A DNA stretch of 64,000 nt, taken from an uncultured Prochlorococcus sp. Lineage in GTDB: Bacteria > Cyanobacteriota > Cyanobacteriia > PCC-6307 > Cyanobiaceae. Shown piece after piece: positions 10,900-21,370 of this stretch. A model generated the notes under the pieces. That model did no database searches, was not told where the DNA came from, and worked only from the letters and a program-made list of their open reading frames with translations. Both the position numbers and the translations under genes were made by a program. The stretch covers positions 1 through 64,000 of the forward strand of contig CACHVD010000005.1 in assembly GCA_902583265.1 (NCBI GenBank), in the 5' to 3' direction. Position 1 is the stretch's first letter; every line of letters starts with the position of its first letter.

Positions 10900-12084
10900 T
10901 CAGCAATCCTTCTCTAAAGAAATTTGACCTAGGCCCTTCATCATTTCCAGATTTTGTTGACACAATGAAACTATTTCTTCATTTTTAAATCCATCTAAGA
11001 AAGCAAGCAATGATATTCCACCAGCACCTACACCTTCCTTTACATGACCTAATTCATAATCCTTCAATTCTTTGTATTTTGAAGATTTAAAATTTAAAGG
11101 ACTGGCTAAACCTAATAATTTGACATCATATTTTTCATTAATTAGATTTACTAAATCATTTAGAGAATTATCTTTCACAAGCCACCCAGTTGTCGCAATA
11201 AAAACATCTTCAATAAACTCATCTTTATTTTTTTCACCTAAAAATTCTAATACAAGCAAAATGACTGCTAACATCTGACTTCCTCCAGACAATATTACAG
11301 GTTGTTTTGCTAACCTGGCACCAATTAATAGACCCATTGAAAAGGCTTGGAAAGGATCACCTACTGCCGCGACAACATCAAAAGAGTCAGAATCAGCCTT
11401 GAAATTCGCATTTAAAAGTCCCCTTTTAATGACCTGCCTTCTTAGTTCTCTTGGAGTTTTAAATAAACTACTCCCTACTAAATTAGATACCTGCAAGCCA
11501 AAAGCTTCCATTACTGCCTGAGCAGTTGTGGTGCCCCCCGGTACAGATTCAGAAATTAAAACTGATTGTTTTAAGGATTTTCCTATCGCAAGACCTTTCT
11601 CATAGAGATTTAAAACTCTCTCTTTAGTCATCGATTTACCAGTAGTAAGACAATTTGATGGGCCCAAATTTCTATCTTCTACAACCAAATGATTAAAATA
11701 AGGCTTTGATCCTATTCCCAGAGGAACAATAACTGGATAAGTATTTATCAGCTTTGAACAAACATGACTGATTAGGGCAGGAGTTACTCCTGCATTGAGA
11801 AGAGGCAATTTATATTTATGATCTTTTGAAGCACCCTCAAGTAAAAATTCAGCATCAGCGAGAGCAGTTGTTCTCCTCGATTTTGGATTAATACCTGCTG
11901 CGGAAATCCCTGGAATTTGTGATGTGTTAGTGCCAGCAATTATAAGAAATATTTTTAAATTTTTAATATTCTTTTTCAGTATTGCTATCTTATTGAGTTG
12001 TCTTTTTTTATTGGATTCATTTCCAAAAAAATTTATCCCTAATTCTGTACTGTACATTCTTACTTTTTTAATTATTAAAATCAA
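10900..12084 (-). CDS. Nicotinate-nucleotide-dimethylbenzimidazole phosphoribosyltransferase-like protein (CobT-related)
   Basis: GTNTSQIPGISAAGINPKSRRTTALADAEFL, SESVPGGTTTAQAV, GDPFQAFSMGLLIGARLAKQPVILSGGSQM; cyanobacterial/archaeal CobT-like family. Confidence 0.85.
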   Translation of the reverse strand: MILIIKKVRMYSTELGINFFGNESNKKRQLNKIAILKKNIKNLKIFLIIAGTNTSQIPGISAAGINPKSRRTTALADAEFLLEGASKDHKYKLPLLNAGVTPALISHVCSKLINTYPVIVPLGIGSKPYFNHLVVEDRNLGPSNCLTTGKSMTKERVLNLYEKGLAIGKSLKQSVLISESVPGGTTTAQAVMEAFGLQVSNLVGSSLFKTPRELRRQVIKRGLLNANFKADSDSFDVVAAVGDPFQAFSMGLLIGARLAKQPVILSGGSQMLAVILLVLEFLGEKNKDEFIEDVFIATTGWLVKDNSLNDLVNLINEKYDVKLLGLASPLNFKSSKYKELKDYELGHVKEGVGAGGISLLAFLDGFKNEEIVSLCQQNLEMMKGLGQISLEKDC

Positions 12085-12706
12085 CTAAGCTAATTAACAA
12101 TTTTGGAGGATCTGGGATGGTTAATTTAAATCTAGGAAACAGAGAATAGGCAACTACATGTACAGTTAAAACATAAACTATTTCTTGAAAAATTATTAAT
12201 AAAATTGCACCTAGTTGTATACTCAAAATTGAGGGATATAAAGGTAAATTAAATAATCCAATTAACTTTTCTATTAGACCATAACTCGCTCTAGTAATTA
12301 ACACCCAAAGATTATCTCCAACCAAAGTAGATAATGCTATTACTCTTATTAAAAAGCCAAGGGTTCCAATAACAACACCCACAGTTAAACTAAGTTTCCA
12401 ACTCTTTTCTTTAAACCAACACCAACCTAGCCAAAAAGCCAAAATCCCATAAGGAAATAAAAATAAAGTTCCTCTGACAGGACCCATAATTATGAATAAA
12501 AGTAGAAATTGTATTAAAAGTCCTTCCAATGCAATTTTACTTCCCCTTCTCAAGTGCAACAAGATCATTGGGAGGGGTAAAATCAACCTTAATAAAGCTC
12601 CTCCAATTGGCAGATAATATAATGCAACCCATAATAAAGACGAAAGAGATGCTAAATAAGAGGTCTCGACAATATTCAATGCTTCAGTTTTTGTTTTTAT
12701 TTTCAT
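12068..12706 (-). CDS. DUF2232-like membrane protein
   Basis: Multi-TM protein; conserved cyanobacterial neighbour of the cobT-like gene. Confidence 0.7.
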   Translation of the reverse strand: MKIKTKTEALNIVETSYLASLSSLLWVALYYLPIGGALLRLILPLPMILLHLRRGSKIALEGLLIQFLLLFIIMGPVRGTLFLFPYGILAFWLGWCWFKEKSWKLSLTVGVVIGTLGFLIRVIALSTLVGDNLWVLITRASYGLIEKLIGLFNLPLYPSILSIQLGAILLIIFQEIVYVLTVHVVAYSLFPRFKLTIPDPPKLLISLVDFNN

Positions 12707-12726
12707 TTTTTGTTGAATATTTTTAA

Positions 12727-13230
12727 TTAATTTTTATCCATACTTTTATTTTTTGAATCTAAGATACGTTCAATCTTTTCTATTTCAAAATTTACCTCAG
12801 AATTACTCAATATGGAACTCAACTCTTCAGTGGGATCTTTTGGATCTACATCTTTTAAAATGAATATTATTTTGTAAGATTGAAGCTCAATTTTTCTTTT
12901 TTTTGAAAGATTCTTAATTTTTTTATTTTTTTTATCATCAAATTTTTTGTTTTCTTTTTCTAAATTTATATCTTTTTTATTTTCTGGTACATTTTTTGGC
13001 TTCACTACTTTTTTAATTTTTTTATTTTTTTTATCATCTAATTTTTTGTTTTCTTTTTCTAAATTTATATCTTTTTTATTTAATAAGTTATTTTGTAAAT
13101 TTTCATTTATGCTTGTTTTTTCTAAATCATTAAAACTACTTTCAAGAAAATTTCCAATCCACCCTCCAGAGCATGATTGCAAGAAAATTAAAAAAATTAA
13201 TAAAAAAAATTCTTTTTTTTTAAAAATCAT
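12727..13230 (-). CDS. Lys-rich lipoprotein with internal repeat
   Basis: Lipobox FLIFLQSC; internal duplicated segment NKKDINLEKENKK(L/F)DDKKNKKIK. Confidence 0.7.
   Translation of the reverse strand: MIFKKKEFFLLIFLIFLQSCSGGWIGNFLESSFNDLEKTSINENLQNNLLNKKDINLEKENKKLDDKKNKKIKKVVKPKNVPENKKDINLEKENKKFDDKKNKKIKNLSKKRKIELQSYKIIFILKDVDPKDPTEELSSILSNSEVNFEIEKIERILDSKNKSMDKN
12914..13081. repeat. 69-bp direct repeat, two copies 99 bp apart, within lipoprotein gene
   Basis: Copies at 12914-12982 and 13013-13081 differ by one visible base (catcaaat / catctaat). Confidence 0.85.
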
Positions 13231-13237
13231 ATTTTTT

Positions 13238-15844
13238 CTAACTTTTCTTTTTCCTTGTAGTTTTTTTATTACTAATCTTTGTTTTTTTTAAAATTGCGCC
13301 TTTTTTATCTTTTAGTTTTTCTTCTAAAAGAGATACTGCTTCATCTATGGTAAATTTTTCTATGTCAGTATCTTTGGCAATCGAAACATTAGTTTTGCCA
13401 CATTTTAAATAGACACCATATCTTCCATTTAATATTTGAATTTTTTCTTTAAAATCTTTCGGTTTTCCAAAGTCTTTAAGTACCTCTTGACCACCTCTAC
13501 CCATTTTTGGCATAGCAAGAATTTCTAATGCTCGTTTTATATCAACAGTAAAAACATCATCCTCTTTCTTTAAGGATCTATTTTCAGATTCAGATTCATT
13601 TTTAATCCATTTGATGTAAGGGCCAAATCTTCCTCTATCAGCTTCAACAACTCCTCCTTCAGGATGAACTCCTAACAATCTTGGTAAACTTAAAAGTACA
13701 AGCGCCTCATCTAGAGTTAGATCATCAGTTTTCAACTCTTTGGGTAATGAAGCTCTTCTTGGTTTAGCTTTATCTTGATCATTATTTCCCAATTGTACGT
13801 AAGGTCCATAAGGGCCAAATCTTAAAAAGACTTTTTCCCCAGTTTTCGGGTCAGTTCCAAGATCTGATGGGCCACTTAAAATTTGATCAACTTGCTTTAT
13901 ATCTAAATCTCCAGGAGTAATATCCATTGGAAGATTACCTTTAGCCTGAATTTCATTACCAGATTCATCAATTTTTGTACCCTCTAGCCAAGGTCCGTTA
14001 GAGCCTATTCTGACTACGCAAGGAAGGTCTTCGAAATCAACTTGTCTATAAGCTTTACCATCAATATCACCCTCTGTTTTCTGAACTTTTACCTCCAAAC
14101 CATTTTTACCTTTATAGAAAGTTTCTAGGTATGGTAGCCACTCAAGATTACCAGAAGATATTTCATCCAATGAAGATTCCATTTTTGCAGTAAAAGTAGT
14201 ATCAACCAGATCAGGAAAATGTTCTTCTAATAGAGCAGTAACAGCAAAAGCTGTAAACGTTGGAGCCAAAGTATTTGAAGATATATTCGCATAACCTCTA
14301 TCAACTATGGTCCCAATAATGCTGGCATAGGTAGAAGGTCTCCCAATCCCTTCTTTTTCAAGAACTTTAACTAATGCAGCCTCTGTATATCTTGCAGGAG
14401 GTTTAGTTTCATGAAAAGTAGATTCCTTATTAGCAACTTCAAGACATGTTCCAGTTGTTAAGTTTGGGAGAATAATTTCTTGTTGTTCAAGGGATGAACT
14501 TGGGTCATCACTTCCCTCGACATAAGCTCTGAAGAATCCTGCGAAATCAATACTTTTCCCGCTCGATTTAAATAATCCATCCCCTACGCTAATTTCAGCA
14601 TTAATCATTGTTAACCTAGCTTCCGCCATTTGACTAGCTACAGTTCTTTTCCAAATTAAATCGTAAAGTGATAAGTCTCTACCAGTTAGATTAGTTTCCT
14701 TTGGTGTTTTAAATACCTCTCCTGCCGGCCTAATAGCTTCGTGTGCTTCTTGAGCATTTCTTGCAGTTGAATTAAATTGTCTTGGTGAGTTAGATAAATA
14801 TTCTTTTCCATACATAGAACTGACACATTCTCTAGCAGCTCTTGTGGCTTGTTCGGAGAGATGAACTGAATCAGTTCTCATATATGTTATGAAACCTCTC
14901 TCATATAGACCTTGTGCACATCTCATAGTTTCTCTTGCAGACAAACGGAGCTTCCTATTTGCTTCTTGTTGTAATGTGCTAGTTGTAAATGGAGGAACTG
15001 GCTTACGAGTGGATGGCTTTTTTTCGATTTTTGAGACTAACCAATCCTCTGAGGAAAAAGTCTTCAATAAATCATTTACTTGTTCTTCTCCAATTATTAA
15101 AGATTTGTTTCCTTCTTTTAATTTACCGGTTTGTTCGTCGAAATCGGAACCGTTAGAAATTCTTTGACCGTTTAAACTGAATAATTTAGTTTCGAAAGTA
15201 ATATTATCTTTTACTAGGGAAGCTTTAATCCCCCAGTAACTAGCTTTTTTAAAGGATCTTCTTTCTCTCTCTCGCCTAACAAGAAGTCTTACAGAAACTG
15301 ATTGGACACGACCAGCAGATAGTCGGGGGGCTACCTTCTTCCACAGTAAAGGAGATAATTCATATCCAAAAAGCCTGTCCAAGATTCTTCTTGTTTCTTG
15401 AGCCTGAACAAGTTCCATATCAATTTCTCTTGTTTGGTCTAAAGCTTTATTAATTGCCTTTTTTGTGATTTCATGAAAAACCATTCTCTTAGTTGGTATT
15501 TTAGGCTTAAGTATTTGCAAGAGATGCCAGCTAATACTCTCTCCCTCTCTATCTTCATCAGTTGCCAGTAATAGCTGGTTCGCACTTTTCAATGCATCTT
15601 TTAACTCTTTAACAACCTTTTTCTTATCTTTTGGAACTATATAAAGTGGTTCAAAATCTTCTGTTGTATTAACTCCTATCCTTGACCATTTTTCCTTTTT
15701 AACCGCAGCAGGTATTTCAGCAGCTCCTTTTGGAAGATCTCTTACATGTCCCATTGAAGCGAGAACTTCATAATTAGGAGGCAAAAACTTTCTTATAGTT
15801 TTTGCTTTGGTGGGACTTTCAACAATAACAAGTGTGTGATCCAA
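13238..15844 (-). CDS. topA: DNA topoisomerase I
   Basis: LVIVESPTKAKTIRKFL, ATDEDREGESISWHL, GFITYMRTDSVHLS, LEKEGIGRPSTYASI. Confidence 0.97.
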   Translation of the reverse strand: MDHTLVIVESPTKAKTIRKFLPPNYEVLASMGHVRDLPKGAAEIPAAVKKEKWSRIGVNTTEDFEPLYIVPKDKKKVVKELKDALKSANQLLLATDEDREGESISWHLLQILKPKIPTKRMVFHEITKKAINKALDQTREIDMELVQAQETRRILDRLFGYELSPLLWKKVAPRLSAGRVQSVSVRLLVRRERERRSFKKASYWGIKASLVKDNITFETKLFSLNGQRISNGSDFDEQTGKLKEGNKSLIIGEEQVNDLLKTFSSEDWLVSKIEKKPSTRKPVPPFTTSTLQQEANRKLRLSARETMRCAQGLYERGFITYMRTDSVHLSEQATRAARECVSSMYGKEYLSNSPRQFNSTARNAQEAHEAIRPAGEVFKTPKETNLTGRDLSLYDLIWKRTVASQMAEARLTMINAEISVGDGLFKSSGKSIDFAGFFRAYVEGSDDPSSSLEQQEIILPNLTTGTCLEVANKESTFHETKPPARYTEAALVKVLEKEGIGRPSTYASIIGTIVDRGYANISSNTLAPTFTAFAVTALLEEHFPDLVDTTFTAKMESSLDEISSGNLEWLPYLETFYKGKNGLEVKVQKTEGDIDGKAYRQVDFEDLPCVVRIGSNGPWLEGTKIDESGNEIQAKGNLPMDITPGDLDIKQVDQILSGPSDLGTDPKTGEKVFLRFGPYGPYVQLGNNDQDKAKPRRASLPKELKTDDLTLDEALVLLSLPRLLGVHPEGGVVEADRGRFGPYIKWIKNESESENRSLKKEDDVFTVDIKRALEILAMPKMGRGGQEVLKDFGKPKDFKEKIQILNGRYGVYLKCGKTNVSIAKDTDIEKFTIDEAVSLLEEKLKDKKGAILKKTKISNKKTTRKKKS

Positions 15845-16019
15845 GGTTTATTTCAAAAATTGGTGTTTTTGTTCTGTTAGGGCATATTATGATTATTTGA
15901 AGCTTTTTCAAGTATTTTCTTCTGAAAATTTCAAAAATCATACCCACAAATTATAATCAAGTTAAGATTAACTCTTAGACCCTTACAATCAAACATCTAA
16001 TTTAATCCAATTTAATAAA

Positions 16020-17540
16020 GTGCCCAACGAAATCTTTACAATTAATTTAAATGCTCAAGCCATTATTCCAGAGGCTTTTATTTTACTAGGTATTGTTGGA
16101 ACACTTCTTGTAGATTTAGCTGGAGAAAAAACTGCATCAAAATGGGCACCAATAATTTGCTATTTATCAATTGGCAGCTCTCTCGTTAGTTTGGCATTGC
16201 AATGGAGTAATCCTGTAGAAAGCGCATTCCTTGGGTCCTTTAATTCAGATAATTTGGCAATCGCATTTAGAGCAATTATATCTTTGTCAACTTTAGTTTC
16301 CTTACTTATAAGTTGGCGTTATACAGAACAAAGTGGTAGCCCTATTGGTGAATTTGCAGCAATAGTTCTTTCGGCAACTCTTGGAGCAATGCTTTTGTGT
16401 GGATCCACTGACCTAATCAGTGTATTTATTTCTCTCGAGACTTTATCAGTGGCAAGCTATTTACTTTCTGGTTATTTAAAAAGAGATCCAAGAAGTTCAG
16501 AGGCCGCATTAAAATACCTCCTTGTTGGGTCAGCTGCTGCTGCTGTCTATTTGTATGGCTCCTCTTTCCTTTATGGTTTAAGCGGTTCAACAAACTTAGC
16601 AACAATTGGTTTAGAGATTATCAACAAGCCATCTTTTATTACTTCTCTAGCGCTTGTATTCGTATTATCAACCGTTGCATTTAAAATAGCTGCTGTTCCA
16701 TTTCATCAATGGACTCCTGATGTATATGAAGGCTCACCTACACCTGTAGTAGCTTTTTTATCTGTTGGTTCAAAGACAGCGGGGTTTGCATTTGCAATAA
16801 GAATATTGAGTACTACCTTCTCCTCATTCGATGAAGAATGGAAACTTTTATTTACCATACTTGCCATATTGAGCATGGCTCTGGGAAATGTTGTAGCCCT
16901 TGCTCAAACCTCAATGAAAAGAATGTTAGCTTACAGTTCTATTGGACAAGCTGGATTTGTAATGATTGGAATAGTATCTGGGACTCAAGATGGCTTGTCA
17001 GCTTCTGTTTTATATTTAGCTTCATATTTATTTATGAATTTAGGTGCATTTGCTTGTGTGATACTTTTCTCTCTAAGAACTGGATCTGACAAAATTCTTG
17101 ATTACTCAGGACTTTATCAAAAAGATCCTCTCATTACATTAGGCCTAAGCCTCTGTCTTCTTTCTCTTGGTGGTTTACCTCCAATGTTGGGATTTTTTGG
17201 AAAGATATATTTATTCTTCGCAGGTTGGGCTAATCATCAATATCTATTGGTAATCATTGGACTTGTAACTTCTGTTATCTCAATTTATTACTACATTTCA
17301 GTGATAAAAATGATGGTTGTCAAAGAGCCGCAGGAAGCTTCTGAAATAGTCAAATCATATCCTGAGATTAATTGGGGAATAGTAGGATTGCCTCCCTTAA
17401 GATTTGCACTTTATACTTGCGTAGCTGTAACAGCTCTTGGAGGAATCCTTTCTAACCCTCTTTTCAGATTAGCTAACACAGCAGTTTCAGAAACTCCTTT
17501 TTTAAAAGATATTATTGCAATAACAAACAATATTTCCTAG
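16020..17540 (+). CDS. ndhB: NAD(P)H-quinone oxidoreductase subunit 2 (NdhB)
   Basis: Multi-TM NuoN/NdhB protein ([33 protein letters not shown]); GTG start. Confidence 0.95.
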   Translation: MPNEIFTINLNAQAIIPEAFILLGIVGTLLVDLAGEKTASKWAPIICYLSIGSSLVSLALQWSNPVESAFLGSFNSDNLAIAFRAIISLSTLVSLLISWRYTEQSGSPIGEFAAIVLSATLGAMLLCGSTDLISVFISLETLSVASYLLSGYLKRDPRSSEAALKYLLVGSAAAAVYLYGSSFLYGLSGSTNLATIGLEIINKPSFITSLALVFVLSTVAFKIAAVPFHQWTPDVYEGSPTPVVAFLSVGSKTAGFAFAIRILSTTFSSFDEEWKLLFTILAILSMALGNVVALAQTSMKRMLAYSSIGQAGFVMIGIVSGTQDGLSASVLYLASYLFMNLGAFACVILFSLRTGSDKILDYSGLYQKDPLITLGLSLCLLSLGGLPPMLGFFGKIYLFFAGWANHQYLLVIIGLVTSVISIYYYISVIKMMVVKEPQEASEIVKSYPEINWGIVGLPPLRFALYTCVAVTALGGILSNPLFRLANTAVSETPFLKDIIAITNNIS

Positions 17541-17556
17541 AAAATTTTCTCAATAA

Positions 17557-18243
17557 ATGTCTAAGAAAGTCGCAACGCTAGAGGGAATATCAAAAACATA
17601 CGGGAAAGAGGACCTAACTGTAAAAGCCTTAGACAGCATAAATTTAGAAATTTATAAAGGTGATTATTTAGCTGTAATGGGTGCAAGTGGCTCAGGTAAA
17701 AGTACAGCAATGAATATTATTGGATGCCTTGATAGACCATCTGAAGGTATTTACAAATTAAATGGAATCCCAGTTGAGAATTTATCTGATGATGAGCTAG
17801 CGGAGATACGTAACCAAAAATTAGGCTTCGTTTTTCAACAATTTCATCTTCTTTCAGACGCAACAGCACTTGAGAACGTAATTTTACCTATGATTTACGC
17901 TGGTATTAAACCTGAACTAAGATTAGAGCGAGGTAAGAATGCCTTGAAAAGAGTTGGACTTTCTGAAAGAATTAATAATCGTCCTAACCAATTATCAGGA
18001 GGTCAACAACAACGAGTGGCAATTGCTAGGGCTATCATCAATAACCCAGCAATATTATTAGCAGACGAACCCACTGGAGCACTTGATTCAAAAACAACCG
18101 AAGATGTATTAGATCTTTTTGATAAACTTCATGAATCTGGAATAACTATAGTTTTAGTTACTCACGAAGATGAAGTTGCAAATCGCGCAAAAAAAATAGC
18201 CAAATTTAAGGATGGAAGAATAGTTGAATTAAAAGTTAATTAA
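17557..18243 (+). CDS. ABC transporter ATP-binding protein (LolD/MacB-like)
   Basis: MGASGSGKST, LSGGQQQRVAIARA, ILLADEPTGALDS. Confidence 0.93.
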   Translation: MSKKVATLEGISKTYGKEDLTVKALDSINLEIYKGDYLAVMGASGSGKSTAMNIIGCLDRPSEGIYKLNGIPVENLSDDELAEIRNQKLGFVFQQFHLLSDATALENVILPMIYAGIKPELRLERGKNALKRVGLSERINNRPNQLSGGQQQRVAIARAIINNPAILLADEPTGALDSKTTEDVLDLFDKLHESGITIVLVTHEDEVANRAKKIAKFKDGRIVELKVN

Positions 18244-18245
18244 AT

Positions 18246-18995
18246 TTAGAACCTTCTTATTACCTTAAGTTGAGTTTCATTTTCAATTCTTAAATTTCCA
18301 TTCCAATCAATATCTTTAATTTTCCATGTATTAAGACAAAAACCACTAGGCAAAAATGTTTTATTGAGGAACTTATTTGCAGAGTTGATCACATATTCTT
18401 TTTTGTTATTGCATTCAACTGAATCATGTAATGCTTTAAGAACTTTGGCTGTCCAATAATGTTGATTAATATTCTTAGTTTGAAGTACTTTTGATAATGA
18501 AATACCTTCTGATGGAGTGTAATTTAAAACATTCATGCCAAGACCTATTCTTACATAAATAATTTCCTTACCTCTAGTTATCACCCTCGGTAAAAATCCA
18601 ATCAACTTTTTTGAACCAAAAAAAATATCATTTGGCCATTTCAAACAAACATTTATATTCTCTTTTCTAAGCATTTCACATATCTTAATTCCTAAAGACA
18701 AATTAAATATTTGACTTGAAAATTCTTTCGAAAATATTGGGTAAGCTGCACTTAACCAAATCCCACCTTTTGGAGAAACCCAAGTTTTTGAGTTTTGGCC
18801 AACCCCTGCAAATTGTTCTCTTGCGATTATCGCTACTGGCTGGTTTTTCTTTATTTCAGAATATCCAAGCAAGTTTGTTAACTCATTTTCGGTACTTTTA
18901 CATTTTATTTTGTAAAAAAGTCTCCAGCTTGGATATTGACCCTGAATTTTTTTTAAATAAAAAACTGTCTTAGCTGCAGATCCAATAACTTTCAC
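18246..18995 (-). CDS. birA: Biotin--[acetyl-CoA-carboxylase] ligase
   Basis: GVGQNSKTWVSPKGGIWLSA and LKWPNDIFFGSKKLIGFLPR motifs. Confidence 0.88.
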   Translation of the reverse strand: MKVIGSAAKTVFYLKKIQGQYPSWRLFYKIKCKSTENELTNLLGYSEIKKNQPVAIIAREQFAGVGQNSKTWVSPKGGIWLSAAYPIFSKEFSSQIFNLSLGIKICEMLRKENINVCLKWPNDIFFGSKKLIGFLPRVITRGKEIIYVRIGLGMNVLNYTPSEGISLSKVLQTKNINQHYWTAKVLKALHDSVECNNKKEYVINSANKFLNKTFLPSGFCLNTWKIKDIDWNGNLRIENETQLKVIRRF

Positions 18996-19025
18996 AAATT
19001 CTTTATTAAAACAACGAGCATCTTT

Positions 19026-19556
19026 TTGAAGATTAGATTAACTTTAGTCTTAATAAGTAAATTTTACAAATTGGACAAAAAGTATTTGCCAATATTGAAT
19101 AGAAGGAACCCACATCCATTAAAAAATTGTCTTGATAATTTCAAAAAAACCTTTAGAGACTTAGATAAACTTTCTAAAATCAATGAAAACTGGAAGGACT
19201 TAATCGGTTTGGAACTATTTCAAGAATGCAAACCATTAAATATTGAAAAAAAAATACTTACTATTGCAGTAAATCATCCTCAGTGGCGCCAAGCTTTAAT
19301 TTATAACAAGCATAAATTAAAAGAGAGAATAGAGAAAATAGGAATAACTTTGAATGAAATAAAAATAATACAAAATTATGAAATTAAAAATAAAAATATT
19401 AAAGCTACTAATGCAAAGATATTGTGGGCTAAGCATCCAAGCAGAATCCATCAAAATAATATGTGCATTTGTACTCTCTGCAATTCCCCAACTCCTCAGG
19501 GCGAAATCAAAAGGTGGGGAAGGTGTTCTTTTTGTTGGAGAAAAATAAATAACTAA
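19026..19556 (+). CDS. DUF721 family protein
   Basis: W..LIG.EL...C.PL....LTIAVNHPQWRQAL; C-terminal CTLCNSP...RWGRCSFCWRK zinc-ribbon-like motif. Confidence 0.75.
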   Translation: MKIRLTLVLISKFYKLDKKYLPILNRRNPHPLKNCLDNFKKTFRDLDKLSKINENWKDLIGLELFQECKPLNIEKKILTIAVNHPQWRQALIYNKHKLKERIEKIGITLNEIKIIQNYEIKNKNIKATNAKILWAKHPSRIHQNNMCICTLCNSPTPQGEIKRWGRCSFCWRKINN

Positions 19557-19561
19557 ATTCT

Positions 19562-20263
19562 TTATTTAGCTAAAATTAGTATTCCCATTTGTCCCCAAAA
19601 AATAGTTCTATATTCAGCTTTTTTAAATCCAACTTTCTTAGCAATTTTTATAAGCTCATTTTTCTTTGGAAAATTTCTAATACTTTTTTCAATATATTCG
19701 TACTCTGGACTTAAATTAAAAAGTTGCGAAATGGGCACTACGATAAGTCTTAAATATAATTTCTGAAAAATATTAGATAAAGAATTTTTTGTTGAGTGAT
19801 TAAAATCCAGAACTCCTGCCCTTCCTTTATCCTTCAAAAGATAAAAAACTTTTTTTATTCCTTCTTCAATATTATTTAAGTTTCTTAGTCCATAGGACAT
19901 ACAAATCCCATCAAAATTTTTTGAATAACCATTCATTTCTAAAACATCTCTAATTTCCCACTTAATAAATTTATTTTTTTTTAGCTCTGATTTTTTCTTT
20001 GCAATATTTAGGATATCCTTGGCGCTGTCAATCCCAGTAATTGAACCCCTTGGACATACTCTCTCAGAAATTAGAAATGCTAAATCTCCAGTTCCACAGC
20101 ATAAATCAGCCCAATCTTCACCACTTAAAGGTTCCAATAAACTAACTAATTTTCTTTTCCATAATTTGTGCAGTCCAAAACTTAATAGATTATTTAGAAA
20201 ATCATATTTATAAGAAATTTTATTAAATATATTTCTGACTTCTATAGTTTTTTTAAATTTCAT
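19562..20263 (-). CDS. menG: Demethylphylloquinone/ubiquinone-type methyltransferase (UbiE/MenG)
   Basis: FNKISYKYDFLNNLLSFGLHKLWKRKLV and DLCCGTGDLAFLI. Confidence 0.92.
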   Translation of the reverse strand: MKFKKTIEVRNIFNKISYKYDFLNNLLSFGLHKLWKRKLVSLLEPLSGEDWADLCCGTGDLAFLISERVCPRGSITGIDSAKDILNIAKKKSELKKNKFIKWEIRDVLEMNGYSKNFDGICMSYGLRNLNNIEEGIKKVFYLLKDKGRAGVLDFNHSTKNSLSNIFQKLYLRLIVVPISQLFNLSPEYEYIEKSIRNFPKKNELIKIAKKVGFKKAEYRTIFWGQMGILILAK

Positions 20264-20307
20264 TTTTAAATTTTAAAGTACTTTCTTTTTGAGATAAATT
20301 TAAATTT

Positions 20308-21078
20308 TTATTCATATGGTCTAATTGGAAGTTTTTTTTCAAGGAGGAAAGTTTTTATTTCTTGTAAAGAAAGCTTCTTATCATGAAGTAATGATGCTAA
20401 AAGTGCTGCTGATGCCCTGCCTTCTTTGAAAACATCATAGATGTCATCTAGAGAGCCTGCTCCTCCCGAAGCAATTACTGGGATGTTAACAATACTGGTA
20501 ACAGATTCTGTTAAATGCAAATCATATCCATTCTGAGTTCCATCACCATCCATTGAAGTTAGCAATATTTCCCCAGCGCCTAATTGCTCAACTTTTTTTG
20601 CCCAACTTAATACATCTATTCCAGTATTTTCTCGACCCCCTTTTACATATACCTCCCATTGATCAACTTCATTAACTTTTCTTCTAGCATCAATTGCTAT
20701 CACTATGCATTGAGAACCAAACTCTCTAGAACTTTTTGAAATCAAATCAGGATTTTTAACAGCAGAAGAATTCAAACTAACTTTATCCGCTCCTGCTCTT
20801 AAAAGATCATTAATAGAAGAAACAGAATCGATACCGCCACCGACTGTAAAAGGGATTTTTACTGATTTTGCCGTCCTAGAAACAAGATCAACTAATGTGT
20901 TTCTATTTTCCACGCTTGCTCTGATATCCAAAAATACTAATTCATCTGCACCTTCATCAGAATACCTACAAGCTAATTCCACAGGATCACCAGAGTCTCT
21001 CAAGTTAACAAAATTAATACCTTTCACTACTCTGCCATTGGCGACATCTAAACAAGGAATTAAACGAAGAGCAACCAT
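20308..21078 (-). CDS. hisF: Imidazole glycerol phosphate synthase subunit HisF
   Basis: [44 protein letters not shown]. Confidence 0.97.
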   Translation of the reverse strand: MVALRLIPCLDVANGRVVKGINFVNLRDSGDPVELACRYSDEGADELVFLDIRASVENRNTLVDLVSRTAKSVKIPFTVGGGIDSVSSINDLLRAGADKVSLNSSAVKNPDLISKSSREFGSQCIVIAIDARRKVNEVDQWEVYVKGGRENTGIDVLSWAKKVEQLGAGEILLTSMDGDGTQNGYDLHLTESVTSIVNIPVIASGGAGSLDDIYDVFKEGRASAALLASLLHDKKLSLQEIKTFLLEKKLPIRPYE

Positions 21079-21137
21079 TTTGTTAAAAATTGTCCAAATA
21101 CTGTTAGTCTTGCATAATAGCTTCCATTTTACCTCTT

Positions 21138-21362
21138 ATGGCTGAAACAAAATTATTACCCAAAATTGGTAGTAAAATCAAAATTAATATCAACAAAGTA
21201 AAAGATAGACTACCAGCGAAATTAATTGATCAAATATCCTCAAATCCCAAAGCCGTAATAACAGGCTATAAAATGACAGACGGCAGGAGTATTGGAATCA
21301 CCGCAAAATTTCAGAATGGCGAGCAAAACTGGTTTTTCCCAGAAGAAATTGAGAAAGGTTAG
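21138..21362 (+). CDS. petP: DUF2862 protein, PetP-like cytochrome b6f-associated subunit
   Basis: 74-aa SH3-like protein, ITGYKMTDGRSIGITAKFQNGEQNWFFPEEIE; adjacent to chlG. Confidence 0.65.
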   Translation: MAETKLLPKIGSKIKININKVKDRLPAKLIDQISSNPKAVITGYKMTDGRSIGITAKFQNGEQNWFFPEEIEKG

Positions 21363-21370
21363 AGAGCAAA

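Noticed and set aside
12947-13291. Phe-rich plus-strand ORF opposite the lipoprotein/topA end
   Set aside because: Phe/Leu-rich translation is the antisense of Lys-rich AAA codons; no independent support.
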